A stretch of 64,000 nt of DNA from contig NC_134355.1 of assembly GCF_048569485.1 (NCBI RefSeq), forward strand, positions 498,072,133-498,136,132, given 5' to 3'. This document shows, in pieces, positions 43,580 to 55,274 of this stretch; position 1 is the stretch's first letter; each line of letters starts with the position of its first letter. This DNA is from Anomaloglossus baeobatrachus (Eukaryota > Chordata > Amphibia > Anura > Aromobatidae). Position numbers and translations under genes: made by a program. Below the pieces are notes generated by a model that did no database searches, was not told where the DNA came from, and was given only the letters and a program-made list of their open reading frames with translations.

Positions 43580-45237
43580 CATACTCACTGTTCCCCGATC
43601 CCCCGGTGCGGCGCTGCACGGCTTTCTCACTGCTCCGGCGGCTTTTACTATTTTGAAAAAGCCGGCCGCTCATTAAAGAATCTCGTATTCCCTGCTTTCC
43701 CCGCCCACAGGCGCCTATGATTGGTTGCAGTGAGACACGCCCCCACGCTGAGTGACAGGTGTCTCACTGCACCCAATCACAGCAGCCGGTGGGCGGGTCT
43801 ATACTGTGCAGTGAAATAAATAAATAAATAATTAAAAAAAATGGCGTGCGGTCCCCCCCAATTTTAATACCAGCCAGATAAAGCCATACGGCTGAAGGCT
43901 GGTATTCTCAGGATGGGGAGCTGCACGTTATGGGGAGCCCCCCACCCTAACAATATCAGCCAACAGCCGCCCAGAATTGCCGCATACATTATATGCGACA
44001 GTTCTGGGACTGTACCCGGCTCTTCCCGATTTACCCTGGTGCGTTGGCAAATCGGGGTAATAAGGAGTTATTGGCAGCCCATAGCTGACAATAAGTCCTA
44101 GATTAATCATGTCAGGCGTCTATGAGACACCCTCCATGATTAATCTGTAAGTTACAGTAAATAAACACACACACATGAAAAAATCCTTTATTGGAAATAA
44201 AAAACACAAACACATTCCCTCATTACCAATTTATTAACCCCGACAAACCCTCCATGTCCGGCGTAATCCACGGACCTCCAGCGTCGCTTCCAGCATGCAG
44301 GTGACAGGAGCTGCAGAAGACACCGCCGCTCCGGTCACCTCCAAGCAGCAACTGAGGTGAGTAGCGCGATCTGCTGAGCTGTCACTGAGGTTACCCGCTG
44401 TCACTGGATCCAGCGGTGACAGCGGGTAACCTCAGTGACACCTCAGCAGATCGCGCTACTCACCTCAGTTGCTGCTTGGAGGTGACCGGAGCGGCGGTGT
44501 CTTCTGCAGCTCCTGTCACCTGCATGCTGGAAGCGACGCTGGAGGTCCGTGGAGTACGCCGGACATGGAGGGTTTGTCGGGGTTAATAAATTGGTAATGA
44601 GGGAATGTGTTTGTGTTTTTTATTTCTAATAAAGGATTTTTTCGGGCGTGTGTGTTTATTTACTGTAACTTACAGATTAATCATGGAGGGTGTCTCATAG
44701 ACGCCTGACATGATTAATCTAGGACTTATTGGCAGCTATGGGCTGCCAATAACTCCTTATTACCCCGATTTGCCAACGCACCAGGGTAAATCGGGAAGAG
44801 CCGGGTACAGTCCCAGAACTGTCGCATATAATGTATGCGGCAATTCTGGGCGGCTGTTGGCTGATATTGTTAGGGTGGGGGGCTCCCCATAACGTGGAGC
44901 TCCCCATCCTGAGAATACCAGCCTTCAGCCGTATGGCTTTATCTGGCTGGTATTAAAATTGGGGGGACCGCACGCCATTTTTTTTAATTATTTATTTATT
45001 TATTTCACTGCACAGTATAGACCCGCCCACCGGCTGCTGTGATTGGGTGCAGTGTGACACCTGTCACTCAGAGTGGGGGCGTGTCTCACTGTAACCAATC
45101 ATAGGCGCTGGTGGGTGGGGAAAGCAGGGAATACGAAATTGTTTAATGGGCGGCCGGCTTTTTCAAAACAGTAAAAGCCGCCGGAGCAGTGAGAATGCCG
45201 TGCAGCGCCGGGGATCGGGGATTGGTGAGTATATGAG
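43580..45237. repeat. Giant palindrome, arms about 829 bp
   Basis: The centre is GGATCC at 44406-44411. The left arm 43580-44408 and right arm 44409-45237 are inverted copies with only scattered differences; there is no spacer. The arms include the GC-rich module seen at 30610-31060. The paired frames at 43928-44110 (minus) and 44710-44892 (plus) are mirror images, not genes. Confidence 0.95.
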
Positions 45238-45266
45238 AGAGGACTGCTAACTTCAGTTACTCAGGA

Positions 45267-45483
45267 GATTAGCGGTCACCGGTGAGTCTTCACTGGTGAC
45301 CGCTAATCAGGGCGCGACACAGACAGAGCCGCAGCATGACAATGAAGTCGGGTGAAGTTCACCCGAGCTCATTCTGACAGTGCGGCTCTGTCTGTGTCTG
45401 CTGTCATCTGCCATTCAGCTCTGCTACATGGCTGTCTGTGTCTGCTGTCAGCGGCCATGTAGCAGAGCTGAATGGCAGATGAC
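45267..45483. repeat. Three consecutive perfect hairpins
   Basis: Arms of 14 bp (45267-45280 with 45295-45308, GATTAGCGGTCACC), 18 bp (45316-45333 with 45381-45398, GACACAGACAGAGCCGCA) and 30 bp (45403-45432 with 45454-45483, starting GTCATCTGCCATTCAGC). All three are perfect inverted repeats. Confidence 0.95.
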
Positions 45484-45495
45484 ATAGTAAAAAAT

Positions 45496-45543
45496 ACGCA
45501 TTACACACGCATTACACACGCATTACACACGCATTACACACGC
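45496..45543. repeat. 11-bp tandem repeat
   Basis: ACGCATTACAC repeated a little over four times. Confidence 0.9.
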
Positions 45544-45665
45544 TAGTAAAATCTCAGAAATAGCATCGCACTTGCGTTGCACTCGCACCTAACGTGAACT
45601 AAAATCAGCCGAGTTTTTTTCAGCCCAGTCGGACCGATTTTACTCGCATAGATGTGTTTCCACCC

Positions 45666-46090
45666 TTTCACTGTCTGTACACAGATGTTTTTTATTGCTA
45701 TGCAATGATGCATGATGCTGCGCAGTATGACGTTTGGGAGATATTTACTCAGGAAAGGCATGTTGTACAACCTCTGTTTTTTGGCAGATAAAGCAAATAG
45801 GTTACACTACCCGTACACAGCTGTTTTTGAGCGCTACGCAAAGCTGAGTGATGCATAACAGTATCAGGTTTATGAGATATTCACACAGCAAGACATGGGG
45901 TACACACTCTTGTTTTTGGTAGGTTAAGTAAACAGATTATACTGCCTGAACATAGCTGTTTTTGAGCAGGGAAAGCTGTGTGATGCAATGCAGTATGAGA
46001 TTTGTGATATAGTCACACAGCAAGGCATTCTTTACACCCTTTGTTTTTTGTTAGATCACGCAAATAGATTTACACTGCTTGTAGGCAGCT
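45666..46090. repeat. Tandem array in the tail of the old hAT
   Basis: About four diverged units near 130 bp with ACACAGCTGTTTTTGAGC, GTGATGCA, CACACAGCAAG and TTGTTTTTTG words. The left edge of the first unit lies before the palindromic element (near 43110). Same position relative to gene and terminus as the arrays of the younger hATs. Confidence 0.7.
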
Positions 46091-46423
46091 GTTTTTGAGC
46101 ACTATCTGATTCCCTCTCTCTCTCTCCAACAACATCCCATTCCTTTGCTAGTCAAAGCAAAATGGCTGCACAACCTGTGATCTGAGGTTCAAACCGGCTG
46201 TGTCATGGAGTGCGCTGGCAAATCACAGTCATGCCAATACTTGCCATGGCTGTGATTGCTCTGGATGTGCCAAAACCCTAAAAGCTTGCTGATTGGCTTC
46301 TCTGCAACATTTCAACAAGCTTTATTTGGATGACAAATTGGAACAGAAAACATACATGCAGTAAAAAGTTCAGGGTGTCTGGTATAAACCCTTAACTGTA
46401 CAATTCAGGTTCTCTCATCCCTA

Positions 46424-48597
46424 CTCAGGACCAGTGAATCAAGAGATTGAATCTTTGGAGATAGTATTGGAACCTAATCATCATGAGGTTTTATCCTTCT
46501 TGCAAATCTCATTTCCAGATTTCTTAGTTATCCAGGGGTAGCCATGGCTACAGAATGAAAATCCACAATCAAATGGGAAAACAAAGAAATAGTTTTTTTT
46601 CCATCTGCTGTTCACTACACATAGGATTCTTCAAATGGAGAAGTTGTATAAGAACCTGAACAATCTTCTCAACCACCCCCTATTTATAAGGAATGTGTCG
46701 ATGTATTTGACAAGAAAAATGCAGACATACTCACTCCTCATCAACTTTATGATTTTCCAATTGATTTATTGCCTGGAGCAATAACCTTTGAAAACATTAA
46801 CTCATTCAAATAGCAGGTTCTAAAAACCCTCAAAGAATACATTGATGAAGTTTCAGCTAAAGGCTTTATTTGTCCATCCTCATCATAAACCATCGCCCTT
46901 TTTTGTCAAAAAAGCAAGAAGGCTCCTTGAGATCCTCTATTGATTACAGGGAAATTAATAAAATTACTATAAAGAATCATTACTCTCGTCTTTTGATACC
47001 TGAGTTGCTGGACAGTGATGGGCTGACTCAAAGAGATTTGAAATCAATGGGAATAACTGGACTTAAAAAAAAATTTCCATCCTGGAATTGATCTCAGATA
47101 TCTGGCCCGACGCCGGTCCCATATAAGTCTATGGGAACCAGAATCTGGTGCTTAAGAATGGTGGTAGAATGGGTAGGGGGATTAGAGCAAGCACGTTATA
47201 CTTATTGAGACTCTGGCACAGCTGTAACTGCTTTTAGGCCAATCAGTCTTCTTTTGGAACTTCTAGTTTCTTTTTATGCATATTCACTGCTTCCCCTGCC
47301 TACCAGCAGTCCTGGCGGCTGTGATTGGTTGCACTCAGACGTGCCCCCAGCCTGTCTGACAACATCTGACTGCTTGAAATCACTGAGGGTCACTATGGTG
47401 GTATAAAAATAAATAAATAATTGGCATAGGGTTCTCCCATATTATGATACCCAGCACAGATAAAACATATGGCTACAGGCTGAAGAATTTGAAACCCCAT
47501 GTACTTGCACCAAAACGGGGCAAAAAAGTGTTGCACTTTTCAAGATCAGTAGCTAACATCTAATGTTCCATGTCGCAATACTAATTCCTTTTGTTACAAA
47601 TCCTTTTCCAGGGCATCATCTACCTCCTTCTGATCCTATTGAAGTTAATTGACTAGAACATTACTTGGTTGAAATGATCCTTAAAGAGCTTAATCAAAAA
47701 TACCCAGATAAATCAAGTCAAACCAGCAGCAAGGTATATAGCAATAAAGGGGAATGAACACAGACTGGTTACATTTCGATACCCTTTATTGCTGGATCCT
47801 AGCTGCCCAGACATGTAGGTTTTTAAACCAGATAGAGGCATTGGAGTTAGGCTCACGATGTATAAAGATATACCTTTCCGCTGGTTACTGGATTCACATG
47901 CATTGGCCAATACATAAGCTAAATATCTCTTTTTTCAAATATTCCTATAGCAGTGATGAAATTATAGTTCCTTTATTCATTGTTATTACTTTAGAATGCA
48001 GCTGTATGTGTTTTGTAGTTATGTGTTTTCAGCTAGCAACTTTGTGCGGGTCATTCTTTTTGATATATTTATAAATCCTCATCTAGAGGCTTTTGAAAAG
48101 GGGGAGTAATGTCAGGATTATGTTGTTCTTCTGCGGATTGCCCACTAGTGGATTTCAGTGTTCACCTTCATAATCGTGCTGCATTTCCCCGCAGCTCCAC
48201 TTGAGACTGCTGTTGTGTTCAGCAATTGCTTTTTACTGAGATGACTGATTCTAAACTGGTGGAAGCCATCTTGCTTCCTGTTTCGGCCTTCTTAAAGCTA
48301 AATGGAACACTCACTCATTGCTTATTGTGTATTGTGTCTAGCTGTTTTCTAGTTTCAATCTCAAAGCTCCAAAACTAGCTTAACAAGGTTGTCCCATTTC
48401 TCTCCGGATTGTTTCCACAACTTCTAATGCTATGTCTAAGAATGTCTCCTGTTTGTTGTTTCCTGCTCGTGATTCTCCAGCCATTGGATTCCAGCAACAG
48501 TTCCACCAATATCAAAACAAAGCCTAGAGAGAGAAAAAACATTCCAGCTTACAGGTCAGCAATAGAGAAAGCAATAAACAATGATCAAATAGAGATA
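46424..48597 (+). mobile_element. Ty3/Gypsy fossil (reverse transcriptase, chromo/3' end and LTR parts)
   Basis: Old, broken LTR-retrotransposon remains. A reverse-transcriptase N-terminal part is recognisable around 46690-47035, a C-terminal chromodomain-like part near 47600-47700, a purine-rich tract near 48095, and an LTR-like start TGTCAGGATTATG near 48110. A non-Gypsy module lies between at 47100-47560. It is interrupted on its left by the old hAT and on its right by a MITE. Heavily decayed, so likely among the oldest insertions in the window. Confidence 0.65.
47100..47560. repeat. Partial copy of the GC-rich module
   Basis: Contains GGCTGTGATTGGTTGCACTCAGACGTG-like sequence, ATAAATAAATAATTGGC and GATACCCAGCACAGATAAAAC, in the arrangement of the arms at 43700-43880. 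Non-coding. Confidence 0.5.
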
Positions 48598-49149
48598 AGG
48601 CCGCTTTACACGCTGCAATATTGTTACTGAGATTGCTAGCGTGCGTACCCGCCCCCATTAGTTGTGCAACATGGGCAAATCACTGCCTGTGGTGCACAAC
48701 ATCGCTCAGACCCGTCACACTACTTACCTGCCTAGCAACATTGCTGTGACGGGCCAACCGCCTCCTTTCTAAGGGGGCGGTTCATTCGGCATCACAGCGA
48801 TGTCACTAAGCGGACGCCCAATAGAAGCGGAGGGGTGGAGATGAGCGGGATGTAACATCCCGCCCACCTCCTTCCTTCTGCATTGCCGGCGGCCGCAGGT
48901 AAGGTGAGATTCCTCATAGCGATGTGTGCTGCTGCAGGAACGACAATCTAAATCCTACACGCAGCAGCAACGATAATTAGGAATAGGGGGGCATGTCACC
49001 GATTAGCGATTTTGAACATTTTTGCGTCAATTCAAAATCGCTCATAGGTGTCACACACAACGACATCACTAAAGCAGTCGGATATGTGTCACAAATTCCG
49101 TGACCCCAACGAGATTGCTTGAGTGATGTTGTAGCGTGTAAAGCGGCCT
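48598..49149. mobile_element. PIF/Harbinger MITE, family A copy 3
   Basis: Termini AGGCCGCTTTACACGCTGC (left) and AGGCCGCTTTACACGCTAC (right, other strand); flanks ATA and TTA. It sits in the Gypsy LTR-like region. Non-coding. Confidence 0.8.
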
Positions 49150-49152
49150 TTA

Positions 49153-50480
49153 ATATGTATTAGCGCTCTGAAGTGAATAATAGTTAACAGTTTACCCATA
49201 TATGGTGAGGACAGTTTGACAGTACTAAGGGTTGGAGACAGTTTTTTGTTGACCTCAGAATTTTAAACAAAAGTTTTAATGGCAATTGAAATACTTGCGA
49301 TCGACTGTGAATTGATTCACCTAAGCTGGGAAATTTGTATTTCAAATATTAGCTCATCTCTAATAGTAAAAATATATTAGATACTAGGTTATACATTTAA
49401 CAGTATTACAGTAGAAGTATATTCAAACATGCTTTAACACCATGTCAGTATTGAAATATATATTAAGAATTAAATAAGCCAATAAATTGCATGTTTTTTT
49501 CTGAAAACAAAATATATGCAATCACAAGACACAACATAATTATATTATTGAAATAAACAACCATATAAAGCTGAAAATAACATAAAATATCCTGAATATC
49601 TGTAGCAAAATCAATATTAACAGAAATGAAACAGGATAGTACAAAAAGAGAATTGCAACAAGTAGGTCTCTTATTCAATTAAAATCATCCATGTGTTCCA
49701 CTTTCCTATTTCCTGCTCTTGGTTATGTCCTTAATAATTTCAATCCCTTGTGAACAGAAATGACACCAAGTAAGTCAATGCATGATATATTTTAATGGCA
49801 ATCAATGTGATGAAATATTAAAGGTCCATTGCTAAATTAGCTGTCTAATGTACCTTTTATAACAAGAATGGAAGTACAATTTACCATTCTAAACCTAGTC
49901 ATTGTTCGCAGTGGTAATGTATTCAGTACAGGGACATTAACATTACAGATCTAGAAGGCTAAAGTTGGTTAATGTTTTAGTGTTTGCATTCACTAAAAAG
50001 CATTATCAGTGCTTTTATATAGAAAATTCTTATTAATATGTTAGTTAATGCATAAAAACTAGTATACAGTTATGCTACACGGGACAATTAGAATCTGCAT
50101 TATGGTCTTTTGCCTTCCTCTTGATCAATATCAAGGTATAGGATAAACTTGATGGATTTATGTATTTTTTCAACCTTATAGCTTATATACTAAACAATAA
50201 TATATTCTAGAACAAAAAATGATACTCAGTTGCTGTTTTCGGCTGTCTTGCCACCTTTGAATAAAGCCAAAGAACAAATGGTTGGTTGTTGCACTGGTAT
50301 GCACTGTAATTAACCCCTCAGTGACTACCAATACATCTTTTTGCTGAACTAAGATATGATTGAATAGCTTCTCCCGATGGGTGAAAATGCCACAATGGTT
50401 GGCTGTACACAAGAAATGACAACCTGCTACATCAGTCACTATCAGTGTTAGTATGGACCATGGCTGTTTTACCACGTAAA
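49153..50480. other. AT-rich interval, nothing recognised
   Basis: No transposon terminus or credible coding frame. The minus-strand frame 50176-50475 (99 codons) has no recognisable domain. Confidence 0.5.
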
Positions 50481-51230
50481 TGTTACTGTGAATAGTGACT
50501 ATATCATTTAGATTTTTTGAGAGTATTTGACCTGCCTAATACATCCTGAGATCATGATTGTGTGATCCTGATTGTTGTCATGGCAATTCATGGCCTTATA
50601 ATGTCCTTACAGTCTGCCAGTGAGAGTGAGCTGCTCAAAAGTTAGCAACATTTAGATAGTACAACATTTTTTTCTTTCCAGTCATGCCACTTTGCATTAT
50701 TTCCTACAAATCATCTGAAGGGTTAATAAACTATCTGATAGCAGTTTTGAAGGGGACTGTGGTCTCACTTTTTGGGGAGTTTCCACTATATAGGTCTCCA
50801 AAATCACTTAAAAACTGAATAGGTCCTTAAAAAAATATTTTTTGTAAATTTTCTTGAAAAACTAAAACATTTCTGCTACAATTTTGAAGCTTCTAACATC
50901 CTAACAAGGTAAAAGAACATTTTTACAAGTGGTGCTGCTATAAAGCGGACATGAGATCAATGCTATTTACTAATTATTTTGTGTGGTGTGACTATCTGGA
51001 GTAAAGGAATAATCATTCAAAGTTTAAAAATTGCTAATTTTGGAAATTGATAACATTTCTGATGTTTTTATGGACGCAAAACATATCGACCTAAATTTAC
51101 TATTATCATAATATATAATGTTTGACAAACATACAGTGTAAAAATCACTGGGATATGTGGAAACAAGTGACCCATGTTAGATTTGAAAATTTGTCTTGGT
51201 CACTAAGTAATTTTCCTTATATCAATATCT
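50480..51230. repeat. Decayed interspersed repeat, unclassified
   Basis: Words such as GAAGCTTCTAACATCCTAACA, TTTTGTGTGGTGTGACTATCTG and GTGACCCATGTTAGATTTGAAA resemble a tail sequence that I recall from amphibian repeats. No ends or coding frames were found, so the class is unknown. Confidence 0.35.
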
Positions 51231-52100
51231 ATTATAAGTTCTCAAATTTATCAGCTTTCCTTGTGCATTGCCTCTGTCCTCTTATGGTACGCTATTTTCC
51301 ATTACGAAGGAGCAGCAATCCAGATGTTAACTTATATTGGATTAACCTTTAGGATGCTTTTTTGGTAGACAACAATATTACCATCTTATTTCCTTTGCCA
51401 AAGAACTATCCAGTAGGCCCAGTCTCATTAACACTTGCATTGCTATGGTTTGGTTAAATAGGAAAGATTTAATCAAGCGCACAAATATTAATTCTGTCTT
51501 TTTAAATAACTAAAGCTTAATTAAACAAAATTGTAAGGATGTCATTTGCAATTGAGTTCATAATACCAATAATTTTGTCAAACCTGACAGCATAAAATGA
51601 GTTGGCTGGGTAGCCATAGCTAATTTATTAATTACCTACAGATTGGCTTAATGCATGAGAAAGTAAAAACAGATGTTCCTCGAAAAGAAAAGCTCTACTG
51701 TAGACTCTTTGTTGCTAAGCAATATCAACTTCTTTGCAAAAGTTGTTGAGAAAATCTAAATAGCGTTGTGTTAGCTGCCTTTTCTTGCTTAATTATTAAT
51801 TTCAGAATGATAAAAATAAATTACATTTAGACACAAGCCAAAAATTACAATTTACTTACATTATATTACATTAAACACCCCTGGGTCTATTTTTAATTAG
51901 TTGAACGTCTTGTACAAAGCTGCCACAATTAAATTGTTATACTAGATAATGGTATGCATTTATATAATCAACTAACACTGTTAAGTACAACTACCACCTT
52001 ATCTTGTTTTTGTTAATATTTTATTAAATGTTTTACAGATGCAAAGAAAATTACACCTTAAGGCATTGACAATGTTTGTTATAGCTAAAATTGGAGGCAA
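51230..52100. other. AT-rich interval, nothing recognised
   Basis: Non-coding AT-rich sequence without recognisable repeats. Confidence 0.5.
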
Positions 52101-52103
52101 ATA

Positions 52104-53358
52104 CACAGTGTGAAGAATTATTAGACAAGTTGTATTTTATAGGATTTTTTTATTATTGATCAACAACTATGTTCTCAATCAGATTCTATCAGTTGCTTGA
52201 TCTGTTTACGATCAACATTGCATGCAGGAGCCACCGCAGCCTCCCAGACACTGTTCCGAGAGGTGTACTGTTTTTCCTCCCTGTAGATCTTACATTTTAT
52301 GAGGGACCACAGGTTCTCTATGGGGTTAAGATCAGGTGAACAAGAGGGCCATGTCATTATTTTTTCATCTTTTAGACCTTTACAGGCCAGCCATGCTGTG
52401 GAGTAGTTGGATGCATGTGATGGAGCATTGTCCTGCATGAAAATCATGTTTTTCTTGAACGATACCGACTTCTTTCTGAACCACTACTTGAAGAAGTTGT
52501 CTTCTAGAAACTGGCAGTAGGTCTGAGAGTTGACCTTCACTCCATCCTCAACCTGAAAAAGTCCCACAACTTCATCTTTGATGATACCAGTGCATACCAG
52601 TACCCCACCTCCACCTTGCTAGCATCTGAGTCGGAGTGAAGCTCTCTGCCCTTTACTGATCCAGCCTCTGGCCCATCCATATCGCCCATCAAGAGTCACT
52701 CTCATTTAATCAGTCCATAAAACCTTTGAAAAATCATTCTTAAGATATTTCTTGGCCCAGTCTTGATGTTTTATGTTATGTTTCTTGTTCAAAGGTGGTC
52801 GTTTTTCAGCCTTCTTTACCTTAGCCATGTCCCTGAGTATGGCACACCTTGTGCTTTTTGATACTCCAGTAACGTTGCAGCTATGAAATATGGCTACACT
52901 GGTGGCATATGGCATCTTGGCAGCTTCACGCTTAATTTTCCTCAATTCATGGGCAGTTATTTTGCCCCTTTTATGCCCAACACGCTTCTTGCGACCCTCT
53001 AGGCTATTTGCCATGAAACGCTTCATTTTTCGGTGATCACGCTTCAAACGTTTGGCAATTTAAAGACTGTTGCATCCCTCTGCAAGACATCTCACAATTT
53101 TGGACTTTTCAGAGCCCGTTAAATGTCTCTTCTGACCCATTTTGCCAAAGGAAAGGTAGTTGCCTAATAATTAAGCACACCTTATATAAAGTATTGATGT
53201 CATTACACCACACCACTCCTCATTACAGAGATGCACATCACCTGATTTACTTAATTGGTAGTTGGCTCTGAAGCCTATACAGCTTGGAGTAGGACAACAT
53301 TTATAAAAATGATCATGTGATCAACATCCTCATTTGCCTAATAATTCTGCACACAGTG
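52104..53358 (-). mobile_element. Tc1/mariner-type transposon, full length
   Basis: 1,255 bp between TA dinucleotides (52102-52103, 53359-53360). Termini CACAGTGTGAAGAATTATTAG (left, first 20 used) and CACTGTGTGCAGAATTATTAG (right, other strand). Both termini and a full-length minus-strand transposase reading frame interrupted only by stop codons are present. Confidence 0.9.
52175..53140 (-). pseudogene. Tc1/mariner transposase, four in-frame stops
   Basis: Starts MGQKRHLTGSEKSKIV at 53140 and ends near 52175, about 321 codons in a single frame. Catalytic DDE residues are visible: VLWTD (first Asp), MQDNAPSHAS (second Asp), SCSPDLNPIENLWSLIK (Glu, 34 residues later type). Four in-frame stops occur (codons beginning on the minus strand at 53062, 52708, 52621 and 52486); no frameshift is apparent, which is unusual for a dead Tc1 copy. 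The N-terminal HTH region is basic as expected. Confidence 0.85.
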
Positions 53359-53360
53359 TA

Positions 53361-54190
53361 GAGGCAGCAGTACTACATAGAAATGTATGCATACCATGGT
53401 ATTGCTCTATACAACTAAAAGGTGGCTGTTTCTACCTTTCATTTTGTTTATTCAGATGTATTTTTCTAGAAGTTTTAATGCAAAAAAATAAATAAAAATG
53501 GTCTGAAATTCATAATCTATATATTTTAACAACAGATTCTGAATTATTGAGAGTTAGATAAATTTAATATGTGGCTGCCACATTCCTAACACAAACAAAG
53601 ACCATGCCACTGCACTGCATTGTGCAGCTCTAAAGTTGACCCACTGTATTGTTAATTAGGGGGAACTCTAGTATAAGTAAAAGTGGACATAGTTGGGGAA
53701 ATAACAATGTCTAACGTTATTACTTCTGATCAAATTGATTAAATAGTGTATGCATCTGACTTGTGTGCAATTTGAAAATCATATGTGAAAAAAAGGGCTT
53801 ATGTAGACAAGGAGTTATAGTGAAACAGAGAAAAAGAAAGAAATGGCACATACATTTTAGAAGGAACAAAAACACCAAAAAAATAAATCATTGGTTGTAG
53901 TATCAAAAGCCTCAGTTCATCAGCCGAAAAGTGACGGTGTAATTAAAATATTTCAACCAAAGAATGAGCTGTCAGATTTCAGAAATACTCAAAATATTAT
54001 TTAAAGAGGGTCGGTGTTCAATCTGAAGATGAAAAAAAGTAATCTCCTTCAAGTATAAGGAGGTGGTACATTTAGAAATTTACTAAGTGATTTTTTTTTA
54101 TATTTTGTTTTTCCCTATTGCTGAAATAGCAAGAGATGTCCTAAGCTAGATGCTGCACTACAGGGTGATTTTCTGACATAGAGAACTCTT
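53361..54190. other. AT-rich interval, nothing recognised
   Basis: Non-coding sequence with A-rich runs; no repeat family recognised. Confidence 0.5.
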
Positions 54191-54263
54191 TTTATGTTCC
54201 CTACTATCTGTATAATAGTTGGGTTTTCCTTTATTTGGGACCTACAATTCTATATATCTGTAT

Positions 54264-54310
54264 CTCCTGAGGAGCCCCACCAGAACGGGTTGACAAAACG
54301 CGTTTGGAGG
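54264..54310 (+). other. Hammerhead-like motif, second occurrence
   Basis: CTCCTGAGGAGCCCC is followed after a short spacer by CGGGTTGACAAAACGCGTTTGG. The CTGAGGAG and AAAACGCGTT parts resemble the degenerate hammerhead-type core also seen near 20718. Key ribozyme positions deviate, so self-cleavage is doubtful. Confidence 0.3.
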
Positions 54311-54742
54311 ATACACAATAGGGACACAATTAGTAGGATAGACCACACACTTGGTACTGTCTCTGGTAGATATTACACAGGCCTCAACAAGCCAATATCT
54401 CCATGCTGCATCTGTGGATGGCTTTTCCTGAGAACCAATACGGTGAGTCAGAACTATTTTATATTCTGTACTGGACCAATTTAAACATTTTATCACTTTA
54501 TTTTTAAGCATATTTGGTTATTTTGGTGGAATGGGACTATTCTATATTTTAGATAGAATAAAAGTTACATTTTATATTTTATGTAAATATCAAACATTAT
54601 AGACAGTATCTCTGTAGTCCCTTGGACTTGTGCTGTCTTCGTTGCTAAAGTAGCACCAGCAAATAGAACAATTGTAATTATTGACCTCAGATACTTTCAT
54701 AACAGAAAAGTTCATTTTAAAATTGACAGCTCAGTCAATCAC

Positions 54743-55274
54743 TGAAATTGAGCAAATAAATTTGAAGCAAATTAAATTTTGTTTGCATTTCCCAAAAATC
54801 AGATTCACATAGAACCTATTTTTTTTGCAATTCAACTTGAAGAAATGAAGCAAAATCATACAAGCTGGCTCAATTAGTTCCTAATTTACTACAGTCCTCT
54901 CTTCTAGTTTTGTCTCCAATTTTTATTGCTGACTGGGTTTCATGTGACATCATGATAAAATCAGTGACATCACATGGCGCCTAGTAAGGGCTGCAAGCTC
55001 TAAAGAGTGAAGACAGAAGAGAAAACCAGTGCAAGGGACAGAGAGTGAAGGAGTCAGCAGACAGGGCAGGGAACTTTGATACCCTGATAGATGAATACGA
55101 TGGGGGGGGGTTTCATCCTCCTCAATTTATTATCCTCAGAGGTCTCGGAACATAACAATTGGCTTTTACTTGCAATTTAATTCATATTTAATGCATTTAA
55201 TGCAGATTAAACTTCCAGGCCAAATTCGAGTGAAACTTGTGAATTTGAATTTTGCCAGATTTGCTCATCCTTAG
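54743..55274. mobile_element. Probable non-autonomous hAT, decayed
   Basis: The right end on the other strand reads TAAGGATGAGCAAATCTGGC, typical of the older hAT group. A possible left end is GAAATTGAGCAAATAAATTTG near 54743. No convincing 8-bp duplication is seen. Non-coding. Confidence 0.4.

Larger units (their letters stand above)
43141..45665. mobile_element. Palindromic element with TIRs, probably PIF/Harbinger-like
   Basis: Left terminus GGGCTGCTTCTCACTTGCGAG; right terminus on the other strand GGGTGGAAACACATC then GCGAG. Flanks TAA (43138-43140) and TTT (45666-45668) are compatible with a decayed 3-bp target. It interrupts the first unit of the array in the old hAT tail. Most of it is a giant palindrome (43580-45237) followed by three perfect smaller palindromes and an 11-bp tandem repeat. 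Non-coding. Confidence 0.6.
16040..46423 (-). mobile_element. Old hAT element, split by a 24-kb nested insertion
   Basis: Host element of the nested block. Its transposase remnant is on the minus strand in two parts (41545-42950 and 16480-17237), separated exactly by the Tc1-like element 17240-41542. The right terminus, read on the other strand, is TAGGGATGAGAGAACCTG at 46423. An array of about 130-bp units (45666-46090) lies between terminus and gene, the same plan as in the young hAT. The left terminus was not identified; 16040 is the leftmost plausible coordinate. A palindromic element (43141-45665) sits in its array. Confidence 0.7.

Noticed and set aside
43928-44892. Two similar 60-codon proteins suggesting a gene pair
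   Set aside because: They are mirror images in the arms of the giant palindrome.
50176-50475. Possible small host gene on the minus strand
   Set aside because: 99 codons without recognisable domain, in AT-rich DNA, no splice or conservation evidence.
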